Origin: Melampsora larici-populina 98AG31
Lineage: Eukaryota; Basidiomycota; Pucciniomycetes; Pucciniales; Melampsoraceae
Assembly (NCBI RefSeq): GCF_000204055.1
Contig: NW_006768798.1
Location: 62,001-126,000, forward strand
Direction of reading: 5' to 3'
DNA: 64,000 bases
Made by a program: the position numbers and the translations under genes. Shown here in pieces: positions 54,801-64,000 of the stretch. The notes beneath the pieces were generated by a model. It had not been told where the DNA came from. It ran no database searches and saw only the letters and a list, made by a program, of their open reading frames with translations. Within the stretch, counting starts at the first letter, position 1. Every line of letters begins with the position of its first letter.

Positions 54801-57721
54801 GTGCATCTCCTTATGGATTAGTTCATTCTGTTCATGATTTATATGGTGCTGAAGTGGCTGGTAGACTTTTAAGTATCTTTAGTAGATTGTTTACTAAATA
54901 TTTACAACATCGAGCTTTTACTTGTCGGATGGATGATCTTTTCTTAACGGGTCATGGTAATGCTATCCGATCGAGATTACTTAATGAAACGTCTGTAAGA
55001 GGTAGACGAGCTACTCTTTCAATGGTAGGTCTTTCAGAAGAAGAAGTCAGTACACCTCAAGGCAAGAAAGATCTTCAAGCTAGATTAGAAGAAGTGCTTC
55101 GGGATGATATGAAGATGGCAGCTTTAGATAACTCTTATAATGTTGAAACTTCAGAATTGAAAACTAAGATCGATAATCAATGTTTACCTGCTGGACTTTA
55201 TAAACCGTTTCCATGGAATAACATGCAGATGATGACAGGTTCAGGAGCGAAAGGAACGACAGTGAATGCATCTCAAATCTCATGCTTGCTCGGTCAACAA
55301 GCTTTAGAAGGTCGTCGAGTACCTGTGATGGTTAGTGGGAAAACGTTACCTTCGTTCAAAGCATTCGAAACGGCACCACGTGCTGGTGGATTTGTCGCTC
55401 AACGCTTTCTCACTGGAATCCGACCACAAGAATATTATTTCCATTGTATGGCTGGACGTGAAGGTTTGATTGATACAGCTGTGAAGACTAGTCGATCTGG
55501 TTATCTTCAAAGATGTTTGATTAAACATTTAGAAGGCATCCGAGTTCATTATGATCATACGGTTCGGAATAGTGATTCTTCGGTGATTCAATTCCATTAT
55601 GGTGATGATTCACTTGATGTGACTAAACAAAAACATCTTTATCAATTCGAATTTTCACTTTTGAATCGAGCTTCACTTATTGAAAGATATCAACCAACTG
55701 AAATCTTGGGTAGATTAGATGGAGAAACAGCAACCAATCATGCAGATAGTATTATAAAAGCTAAGAAATCAGGAACAAATCAATCATTACCATTACCTAC
55801 GATGTCGATTTATAGTCCAACACTTTATTTCGGTAGTACATCTGAAAAATTCACTGAAGCTGTTAACAAATATAAAGTAGAAAACCCTAAGAGATTATTA
55901 AGAGTGAAGAAGAAGTATCGAGCAGATTGGCCAGCATATGTGAATTCGAATGAATTGATTCCAACTGATTTCTTTAGATCTTTAATGCAAATCAGATTTA
56001 TGAAAGGGATTGTAGATCCAGGTGAAGCCGTTGGTTTATTAGCTTCACAAGGTGTTGGTGAACCATCGACTCAAATGACATTAAATACATTTCATTTTGC
56101 TGGACATGGTGCTGCGAATGTGACACTTGGGATTCCTAGACTTCGAGAGATTGTGATGACAGCTTCGACTAAGATTAAAACACCCACGATGAAGTTTCCG
56201 ATTAAAGCTGAAGTGACGGCAGAAGAATTTGCAAAGTTTTTGAAAAGGACTACTAGAGTGACTTTATCACAAGTCGTTGATGAAGTGATCGTAAAGGAAA
56301 CTTTAACTAGTAAAACTCAAAATGGAGAACGATTTAAATCTTATACTGTCAAATTACAATTTTATCCATCTGATGAATATTGTGCTGAATATAGTATTAC
56401 AGTAGAGGCTGTCTTCAAGTCTGTTGTAAGGGCTTTTATTCCTTTGTTAGAACGTCGAATCAAGGCTGAATTCAAGACACGAGCTTTGGATATCAAGAAT
56501 CAATTTGCAACGATTGGAAAAGGAAAGAGTATTGCTGCTCGAACTGGTACGACGGGTGAAGATGGAGATGGAGAAGATGTGAATGAAGATGTTCCGGTTA
56601 GAAGAGTAGATGAAGCAGATATCGAAGATGGAGATGCAGATGATCAAAGACGAGCTAGACAAAAACATGAAGTAGATTATGATCAAGATTCATCAGATGG
56701 TAGTGAGAATGGAGTAGGAGGATTGAATGATAAAAGATTAAGAGAGATTACAGATTTAGAAGATGGAGAAAGTGATGATGAAACTGATAGTATGGCAGAT
56801 TCAGATGAAGAAAAAGAACAAGAAATCAAAGAGAGAAGAGCTAATGTGTTTTTGAAATTAAAAGAAGAAGTTGAAAGTGATTCGTCTTATGTTACTACGA
56901 TTGAATTTGATGAAGAGAAGGGTAATAGTTGTGAATTTACTATGAATGTAAGTCATAATGATATTTACACATGTATATTTAAAGAAGTGAAGAAAACTAA
57001 CGATTTGTATATCTGATTTTTTTTTTTTCGTAGTTTTCATCAACTTCACATAAATTACTTTTAATAGGTATCATAGAGAAATGTTGTCAATCAGCAGTAA
57101 TTCAAGAAATACCCGGAATCGGTAGAGCGTTATCGGCTCAATCAGATAAACCACATCAAGATAAAAGTCAATATTGTGTCACCGAAGGAGCCAATCTAAA
57201 AGCAGCTTGGAGTTTTGGTTATGAAATCATTGAGATGAATCAACTATATTCTAATGATATTTCAGCGATCTTGAGGACTTATGGGGTTGAAGCTGCTAGA
57301 GCTGCTATTATTAGAGAAATGAGTGGTGTTTTTGGAGTTTATGGAATCGGGGTTGATTATAGACATTTAACTGTGATTGCAGATTATATGGTAAGCTTTT
57401 TGTTACCACCCACAAGAAAGCAGAATCAGTTTTTTGGACTTCTTGATTGGATTAACTGATGAAATGAACTTTTTTTTCTCTTTTTTTTTGAATTGTTAGA
57501 CATCAGAAGGAGGTTATAAAGCATTTAATCGACCAGGTTTAGCAAATCATGTGTCACCTTTCCTTAAAGCTTCATATGAAACCACTACTACTTTCTTAAC
57601 AGATGCTACAATCTTTGGTGATTTTGATGATTTAATGTCACCTTCTGCTAGTATTGTCATGGGTCAGGCTCCTCGTTGTGGTACTAATAGTTTTGATCTT
57701 TTAGTGGAAACTAAAACTTAG
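51878..57721 (+). CDS. RPA190: RNA polymerase I largest subunit
   Basis: Six exons: 51878-52222, 52327-53637, 53721-54246, 54336-56947, 57034-57390 and 57500-57721 (1790 codons), near the family's usual size. N-terminal zinc-binding [39 protein letters not shown]; the absolutely conserved Mg-binding [16 protein letters not shown], formed only after splicing the 54247-54335 intron; the bridge/trigger region [20 protein letters not shown]-terminal [14 protein letters not shown] and [14 protein letters not shown], the Pol I-type ending. A long acidic insertion (about 56560-56870: [16 protein letters not shown]..., [13 protein letters not shown]) precedes the last conserved block, as is usual in Pol I. 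It transcribes the 35S rRNA precursor in the nucleolus. Another acidic Ser-rich insertion lies at 52860-53060. Confidence 0.97.
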
Positions 57722-58535
57722 GGGTTTGAATTGATTGATTTAATTGATTATTTTTTCATTTTGACGATTTTTTTTTTGGAAATGTTTTCTTCTCTTTTGT
57801 TTTTGTTTTGTTTTGTTGGTTTAAGGGATTGAAAAGGGTGAAAAGTAATTGAAGTTGGTAAATTGTTTTTGGTGTTTTAATTTTGTCTCTTTTTTGCAAT
57901 TTGGTTAATACAAAGAAAAAAATTGAACAGTTTTGAATTTTATAATCGATATTTCATTTTTAGCTCACTTGATCTGGCTTAAAGGAACTGTTTGCTTTAT
58001 GTATCCTCATCAAGGTGTCAGTGTGTATTGAGTTATGTGGTTTTTTGAGTTTGTTTTTCTATAAAACTCAAAGTCGTGAGGGGCGTAGTTGAGCTTAAGC
58101 AATTTGGCAGTGAATTTGTGATAAGCTTTTTGAAAACGAGTGTACGATCATTTCTTTTTAGATATTCCAAGGCCATAAATCGAAAGGTGACTGCTACATG
58201 GATTTTGACATCGTGTCTTAACTTAACAAAGTGCTTGCAGTTGAGAACTTGACTATAGTCCCTGCCACCTGGATGTCTTCCAGTTTCTCTGGCGATCCTA
58301 TTGTTGAGCCCGAGCGGAGAGAGATGCTGAGGCATTGGCCTAAGCTCAACAAATTAGTTATCATCGTATGGAGACTCAACGCGTCTACCAGCCCGACATG
58401 GATTTTGAGTGGATCAACATTTTCAGCTTAGGACTTGTGCTGAGGAAATATGACTCCACTCAGCCATTTCGACCTCTATATAGTCTCATTTTCCAACTCA
58501 GATCCTAGTAATTCTTCCATTCGATTATCATCACC
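57722..58535. other. Intergenic spacer Pol I gene / F-box gene
   Basis: The first ~240 bp is T-rich 3' UTR. 58170-58430 contains ORFs on both strands (minus 58033-58335) without homology I recognise, possibly a relic of a neighbouring F-box-type copy. No repeat found. Confidence 0.4.
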
Positions 58536-60033
58536 ATGAACGAGAAGATAACACAAGGTACCACCAATCAATCAGACATCCCACTTGAAAACGGTTCAAA
58601 GCTGCCGGTCGAGATTCTTAATCGCATCCTGAACTACGTTCTCCGCCTCCCCACCGATAAGCCGCGGTGCACCATTTACAATGGCGGTCCGTCAGAACTT
58701 GCGACCGCATTCCTTCCCGACACGTCTGAGTTATGCATTCGGCTCCTTAGTTTAAGATTAGTTTGCAGAACATGGGCTCAGGTGATCACCGCAATGTATT
58801 TCTATACTATCGAGTTGTGGCATTCGATTCGCGTAAAAACTCTTATGGACAACTGGAGCAATTCTATTTTTGGCTTAAACCTCACAAGTCCCGTGAGGCG
58901 CCTTTACATCAGATTTTTGTGGAATAAAGAATTAGATGACTCCGATGATGAAGATAACTGGTTTGATGAAGATAACTGGTTTGATGAGGGTAACTTTCTC
59001 AAAACTCTCAACAGATCTGACCATAGTATATGTTGACTGTCTTGTTGATGCAGGTCGCAAAGAATACCCTCCAGTGACGATGAGTCAGGCGGTACGGCTC
59101 ATAGAAATGCTCGGCCTTAACTTGAACAAGGTGTTCTTTCACTTTAATTTGTCAATGGGTGTTTCACCAGCTATGGTCGAAGCTTTTAAGGCCCTCAAAG
59201 AGCTAAAAGAATTGGGCATTTCACATCTTTCTGAGCCCATCTCATCACGGGGAATATACGATCCACAGTCTTTAGCGGATCTGATTACTGCTGTTCCTCA
59301 AGTTGAATCCTTGAAACTTAACTATTGGAATCTCAAAGGTTTCGAACTAGGACCTAATGCTCTATCCAAGTTGAAGAAGTTTTCTTTTGCACCTTCTAGC
59401 TCCAACATCGAAGCTCTCACTCACATTTGCAAGACCGCAAAAGATAGTCTAAAAGTTATCGGGCTTTCTTATTCAAACGAATCAGAAGACAGTGATAGCG
59501 GTACAGAGAGTTCCTTTTCAGAAGATCAACTTAACATCAGTACCATCTTTGAACCAATCAAAGATAATCTCGAGGGTTGCTTTACTAAAGCCTTCAACGA
59601 TCAGATCTCCCCTTCTGTTCTCAAGATGGAATTTTCAAAACTTCGAGTATTCTGTACTTGGTATCTCTCATGTCAAGACTTGACACTGGATTGGCTAGAC
59701 TGGCGAATGTTTCAAAATGTTCGAACATTTGTGATGCTCCTCAAACCTTGGGAGAGGTATTGGAAGGAAACTTTAGAATCAGCCAGTGTCAACGCTTTTC
59801 AAAAAGTACCCAATTTTAAACACATAGTCTTCGTGGACCACGTTGTGCAACGAAGTCCTCAGCTGGTCGAGGCCTTTAAATTGCGAGGGATTCAGTGTCA
59901 CTATACAAGAACATCAACACCTGAGGAATTGATGGTCAGTATGAATTCCGTTTTTGAACAAAATATAATTCAACAGTACAAAACTCAGCAACTCATGCTC
60001 AATTTGCAAATTGTTGTAGGAACTGGACTCTAA
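58536..60033 (+). CDS. F-box-like protein with leucine-rich C-terminal region
   Basis: Two exons: 58536-58989 and 59054-60033 (477 codons). Splicing at GATGAGG/GTAACT...GATGCAG/GTCGC joins the acidic stretch to GRKEYPPVTMSQAVRL. The N-terminus GSKLPVEILNRILNYVLRLP...LRLVCRTWAQVITAMYFYTIEL follows the F-box pattern (LP-E-I--I---L, L--VCR-W). After that come irregular leucine-rich repeats (LKELKELGISHLSE, VESLKLNYWNLKGF, LSKLKKFSF). Such proteins usually recruit substrates to SCF ubiquitin ligases; target unknown. An 18-bp tandem duplication (GATGAAGATAACTGGTTT) gives a repeated DEDNWF. Family expansions of F-box/LRR proteins are common in rusts. Confidence 0.7.
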
Positions 60034-61420
60034 GCTCAATGACCCACTTTTTGAATCAACAAAGTGGTTGCATCCATCTGATTCCGATATAAGGCCCTTG
60101 TGTTCCTGGTGGTCAATGTTGGAGTAGTGAGTAGCTCAAGTAGCTGAAATCAATGCATGCTTCTAGTGCGAGCAATCCCAAGATTTGTTGGACAAATCCT
60201 CAATATTTATTGGAAATGTGAATAAAGCTGAATAGAAAAATAGCCTTGCATATGATCAGTATAAAGATACTAGAAATACAAAGACAAAAATGTAGGTGAA
60301 ACTCTTAGGGGTAAATGTCAATGCCCAGGGGTGATAATAATTGCGTGTGATAATTAACAATAACCTATGGGGTGGCCAGCGAACCTAAGAGATACCTATG
60401 AAGCAGACAAACAAGGATAAATATGGACATAGCCTTCCTGAATAAAAACGGTAAACATGCCACGATAATCTGGAGAGGCCACCAGCAGATACCACGACTG
60501 CATAACAGGCCATTTTCACAGTGAAAAAGAACCTTAAAACAAGTTCCAATGAGCTTTCAAGGGATGCTACACATCTCAAAGATGACATGGAGTGCAACCT
60601 TGCCATAACCAAAAAAATATCACAGTTCCTTCAAACATATCTGGTAACATAAAAATACATGATTTGTGTTTCTTTCTCAATTCGTGAACCCAATCCCAGG
60701 GGAGCACGATCTTGAAGTTAAAAATTGGTACTTTCATTAGGCTTAAGTTTTCAGGATATGTCTTGAATGATAAATTATTCCAATAAAGATACCTAATCTT
60801 GCGTAGTAAATGTTGTCATCTCAATTCCCACAAACATTTTATCAGTTGAAGATTCAGAGGTTTTGCATTTTATCTTCCCTGAGAGTAGTTTTATTGCAGT
60901 GAAATGAGGACTAGGCATTTGGGGACATGCTCAATCCTGTAAAGGTTGTCTGGACATCTACACATCCATGTTACAAGCTTTGCTTCTGGCTGGGAGAAAA
61001 ACCCAAAACCGTATCATAGATTCAAGATGCCTAGTGGATAATATTACAGTGAATCAGGTTGAGGAATACAGGCAAGATTTCCAAGACAATTGAGCAAACT
61101 TTGTGAGTATGCTTGATGCTGAAAAGTTTTGCTTGAAGTCCTGAAAACATGCTTGTATATAAATCTGTGAAGTCTCCCAAGAGGAACAAAGCTTTGGGAC
61201 AGCTTTGAAACAAGGTACACACAAAAAATCAAAAGCAATACCAAAGATTTTTTGAGCAGTCTCCCAGAAACAGCTCGACCGAGTACTTGCTAGTGACCTA
61301 TTGCAGTGAAATGGGAGCTGACATCATGATTGATGGTACCCAGAGTTATAGCTCAAAAAATTGAATATTCATTTCAAGTGTTATGTTGGCTGGTGGAAAA
61401 AGGAAGATTGCATTAAAAGC
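60034..61420. other. Intergenic region without supported genes
   Basis: About 1.4 kb, AT-rich. Small ORFs at 60385-60612 and 61031-61244 (minus) overlap in several frames and lack recognisable features. Confidence 0.5.
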
Positions 61421-61480
61421 CAAACGTAACTAAGTCCCTTTTTCCTCGCGACCCCTTCTCTCATAAGGGACTTAAGTTTG
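61421..61480. mobile_element. 60-bp minimal Mutator-like remnant
   Basis: Starts CAAACGTAACTAAGTCCCTT and ends AAGGGACTTAAGTTTG, matching the TIRs of the elements at 29500 and 36372. Its interior TTTCCTCGCGA is also shared with the 29500 element. It is essentially two termini joined. Flanks are not a clean duplication (ATTAAAAGC vs TATAAGCTA), so it may be an old copy or deletion product. Confidence 0.8.
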
Positions 61481-61693
61481 TATAAGCTAATTCATAAAAA
61501 CTAGCCCACTCAAGATCCAAGTCTCAGCCTCCTGATATTCACAACTTCTCTTGGCCAGAGAATTTCATAACCAGGTTATTGATATTAAGATCTCAGTCAA
61601 GAAAAACACAGCACCTGCTAACATAATACAATTTACAAAAAAGAAGCAAAACTCTTAAATCTTTCAACATCATTCCACACTGGAAAAACATCC

Positions 61694-62317
61694 TCATTTC
61701 TTTGGAGAGCGCTGCTGCGATGATGATAGAAGAGAACAACGCTCTGAAAGGTGAGTTCTGATAGCTCGAGCAGCATGATTGGCTAAACTCTCAACATCAA
61801 ATCTCTGTAATTCATGTGCCGGAAGTAATGATAATTCACCAGCGATTTGGTTTAGAGCATTAGAGATATGAGATGTGCATCTTTCCATTGCTGCAGTCCG
61901 GCGAGAGTTTGATGATATCTGTTGTTGAGATGACGAGAGTTCACTCTTTTGAGAAGGTAATTCCCATGATAGTTCTTGATTTTGGGAAGGCGATTCCCTT
62001 ATTGTTTGGCTAGCTTCTTCATCAACTGACATCTGTGTCGATACATTCCACTCATCATCTTCTTTGGCATTGTGGATAGATCCTGCTGGGGTCGGGTCGG
62101 GTGAGATTAGATCAATGAATTCTGATTCTTGATGTTGGTGACTCCATGCTCCGTCAGTGCTGCCCCAAGTTTTGATGATGGGAGGTAGATGTTTGGGTAG
62201 TTTGACAAATGTTAATGGAGAAGGGTTCAGCGCGTCACTGGAGCCAGGAAAGAAATCTTCCAATTGACGAGAAGGGACACTCAGATTGGTACTAGATAGT
62301 AAGAGTGTTTTCCACAT
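61694..62317 (-). CDS. Disordered 207-residue ORF, possible PIF1 tail or separate gene
   Basis: ATG 62317 to the stop at 61694. Acidic, Ser/Gln-rich (SPSQNQELSWELPSQ, SEFIDLISPDPTPAG, resembling a SUMO-interacting core EFIDLI), then a helical C-terminus (RCTSHISNALNQIAGEL, ESLANHAARAIRTHLSERC). It lies 47 bp downstream of the apparent PIF1 stop on the same strand. No splice pair I tried keeps the frame open between them, but such spacing would be very tight for separate genes, so it may be PIF1's final exon. Not recognised otherwise. Confidence 0.4.
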   Translation of the reverse strand: MWKTLLLSSTNLSVPSRQLEDFFPGSSDALNPSPLTFVKLPKHLPPIIKTWGSTDGAWSHQHQESEFIDLISPDPTPAGSIHNAKEDDEWNVSTQMSVDEEASQTIRESPSQNQELSWELPSQKSELSSSQQQISSNSRRTAAMERCTSHISNALNQIAGELSLLPAHELQRFDVESLANHAARAIRTHLSERCSLLSSSQQRSPKK

Positions 62318-62363
62318 TAGCTATTCATTTTGAGAGTTGCTAGTAGAAGATGGAAATAACTTA

Positions 62364-64000
62364 CTATGACTTGCCAGTGGAGACGCAGGTGTAGAAATTT
62401 TGCACTAATGGGTTGGCTCGTACGCATGCAACCTTTCAGAGATAAATTATGAAACATCAGAATCTGCCCATGTAGCGTGGCTTTCTAACATATATACTCA
62501 CATTCCAACCATTGATTTCCAAGCCTTCGAGAGATCGAGCTCGGGACAAAGCCACATAGGCTTGTCCGCATTCAAAGACTCCACGAAGTTCAACGCAAAG
62601 TCGATCAAGCGACTGACCTTGGGACTGTGATGGATGTAAAGATGTGGATTCGGTTATGCGAGGAATGAGACGCCAACAACATATTAGGAGGGACGTGCCT
62701 TGTGTATCGTCAGTGCCCACGCTAGACCAAGCGGAAGCTGAGTACGTGTAAGAAGCGTTTTTGAATCGATTTCAACTTTCCAAATGTAGGGTTCAATCAC
62801 AGCCGCTCGACCATCTGAAAATAAAACCTCGGGGAGGTAGCTATGATCTTGTTGTTCGGCCCAGGCTATCCGACCAGCATCACGCAAGCGATCGGCACGA
62901 TGTTTTGAGGAATCAAACCCTTCACTATCACTTGTAGTGTAATCCGGACGTTCTCTCCAATCTATGACAACTCCGCGAGATCCGTTAACAAGTTTTCCTC
63001 CCACATCAAGATTGGCTAACAATATTACTTGAGTGCCAACCTAAAAGCAAGAGTCAATATGTCTGTTGCTAAAAAGTCAAGAATATGTCGCCATACCTTG
63101 AGCTGCAGATTTTTACGAGCTTGAAGGTCGTTCAATCGAGATAGACTGAAACAAGCATCAGATTAATAAATAAGTAGACGAAAAAAAACAAAGAGTGCAG
63201 ATAAAATAGGTCTCACAATGATTGTGCATATTTACTTTCGCTCACCGTATCAAAGGATGCAAATGAGTGTGCAGTTTCTTTGAGTAAATTGAATTTCTTG
63301 GAGTTTTCAACGTCAACATCTTGATTCTTGGGATATAGCCGAGTTGGCTATACGATGATAGAAAAGTGTAAGATTCATCAGAATGGGACGGTGATTAGTT
63401 ATCGCAAAGCTTTTTACCTTGATTTGATGTTCCTGTAGAGGCTTGCTACGTGACAACATCAATTTGTCGACATTCTCATCTACTTGGCCCCACCTGATCT
63501 TCAATGAATTCATGCAAGTTACATTTTGGATCAGCTGATGGTGTATTCTATGAGTCCAGAATTCTTGGGTCTCACCTTGTTAAGGATGTCAATGAAATCT
63601 TTATCTTCTTGACGAAATACCTAACGTGTAAAAACCCATGAATTTCCAAACCCTATTATCGTAATACCAATGTTCGAAATGGACTAAACCTTTTGTAGTT
63701 GAATGACACAGAGGTTTAGCTCTCTCCAAGTAGGTGTTTCAAAACAGAATGTATACTCAGGTCTTTCCCTTCCGCAAGGTGTACCGTCCCAAGCCTTATT
63801 GAATGGGCGAACACATTGTATATTACCAGTCATTTTATCACGTTTGAAACCAGTGCAGCCGCAGAACATACAAGAAAATCCTTCATCCTTAGACACAGGT
63901 GGTAATTGAAAGAAATCGCCCGATAGGATTATTTGAATCCCACCAAAAGGAGACCTGACACGTCTAGCTGCTTGACAAAGCAGAGATATTTTCTCGAATA
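62364..64000 (-). CDS. PIF1: PIF1-family DNA helicase, 5' end outside the window
   Basis: C-terminal part, read from the window edge: exons >64000-63690, 63620-63576, 63498-63418, 63347-63217, 63145-63097, 63040-62699, 62624-62502 and 62432-62364. Recognisable parts: [18 protein letters not shown] (helicase motif III area), [75 protein letters not shown] (motif V) and [19 protein letters not shown] (motif VI). This is the cellular PIF1 pattern rather than the Helitron helicase. Between FFQLPPV and FCFETPTW is an insertion with Cys-x2-Cys...Cys...Cys ([22 protein letters not shown]), a possible zinc ribbon. The intron 62698-62625 needs a GC-AG donor (AAG/GCACGT). PIF1 unwinds G-quadruplex and telomeric DNA in nucleus and mitochondria. 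Confidence 0.88.

Noticed and set aside
57235..57459. Small ORF in the 3' part of the Pol I subunit gene
   Set aside because: It is part of exon 5 of that gene read through into the intron.
62364..64000. Helitron helicase
   Set aside because: The motif V/VI region reads as cellular PIF1 and there is no Rep domain or Helitron terminus in view, though the N-terminus is outside the window.

Overview
The window looks like a repeat-rich, AT-rich basidiomycete nuclear genome, most likely a rust fungus (Pucciniales). The reasons are short GT-AG introns (about 55-105 bp), a Tet-like 2OG-Fe(II) oxygenase of the kind that is abundant in rusts, dense nested transposons, and large lineage-specific ORFs. 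I cannot name the species from sequence alone. A run of exactly 100 N (12678-12777) is an assembly gap.

Layout. 1-1560: non-coding, with a degenerate 72-bp tandem repeat. 1560-9090: a satellite with ~100-bp units, each centred on a palindrome, split by a 4.65-kb transposon (element A, 3489-8136) with ~313-bp terminal inverted repeats (TIRs) and a near-perfect 8-bp target duplication. 9842-12668: a LINE on the minus strand, itself split by an 816-bp CACTA foldback element. 12669-27522: element B, a ~14.9-kb element of the same family as A. It carries an alpha-kinase, a Tet/JBP-like oxygenase, a disordered protein with a SUMO-interacting motif (probably once joined to a second unknown ORF), a HIRAN-SNF2 (Rad5/HLTF-like) ATPase and an integrase-type DDE transposase, plus palindrome arrays. 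27540-29060: a truncated hAT transposase and its CGGTA-rich flank. 29500-37545: several small DNA transposons (two Mutator-like with 9-bp target duplications, one hAT-type MITE, one pogo/Fot1-type element) around the first of two 880-residue paralogues of unknown function (33070-35718 and 39357-42020).

43314-64000 is mostly single-copy housekeeping sequence: NBR1 selective-autophagy receptor (+), histidyl-tRNA synthetase (-), RNA polymerase I largest subunit (+), an F-box-like protein (+), a small disordered ORF (-) and the C-terminal part of PIF1 helicase (-). HTS1 and the Pol I subunit gene are divergent, sharing a ~400-bp spacer; NBR1 and HTS1 converge.

The main novelty is the A/B family: a giant DNA transposon whose cargo suggests DNA or chromatin modification (Tet-like oxygenase, SNF2, SUMO-binding protein) and signalling (alpha-kinase). 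The shorter element A is colinear with B, with internal deletions, and keeps the oxygenase promoter, a decayed oxygenase 5' part and the palindrome arrays. The left end of B coincides with the N gap and its flanks share no target duplication, so the join at 12.67 kb may be wrong. All introns were placed by eye.
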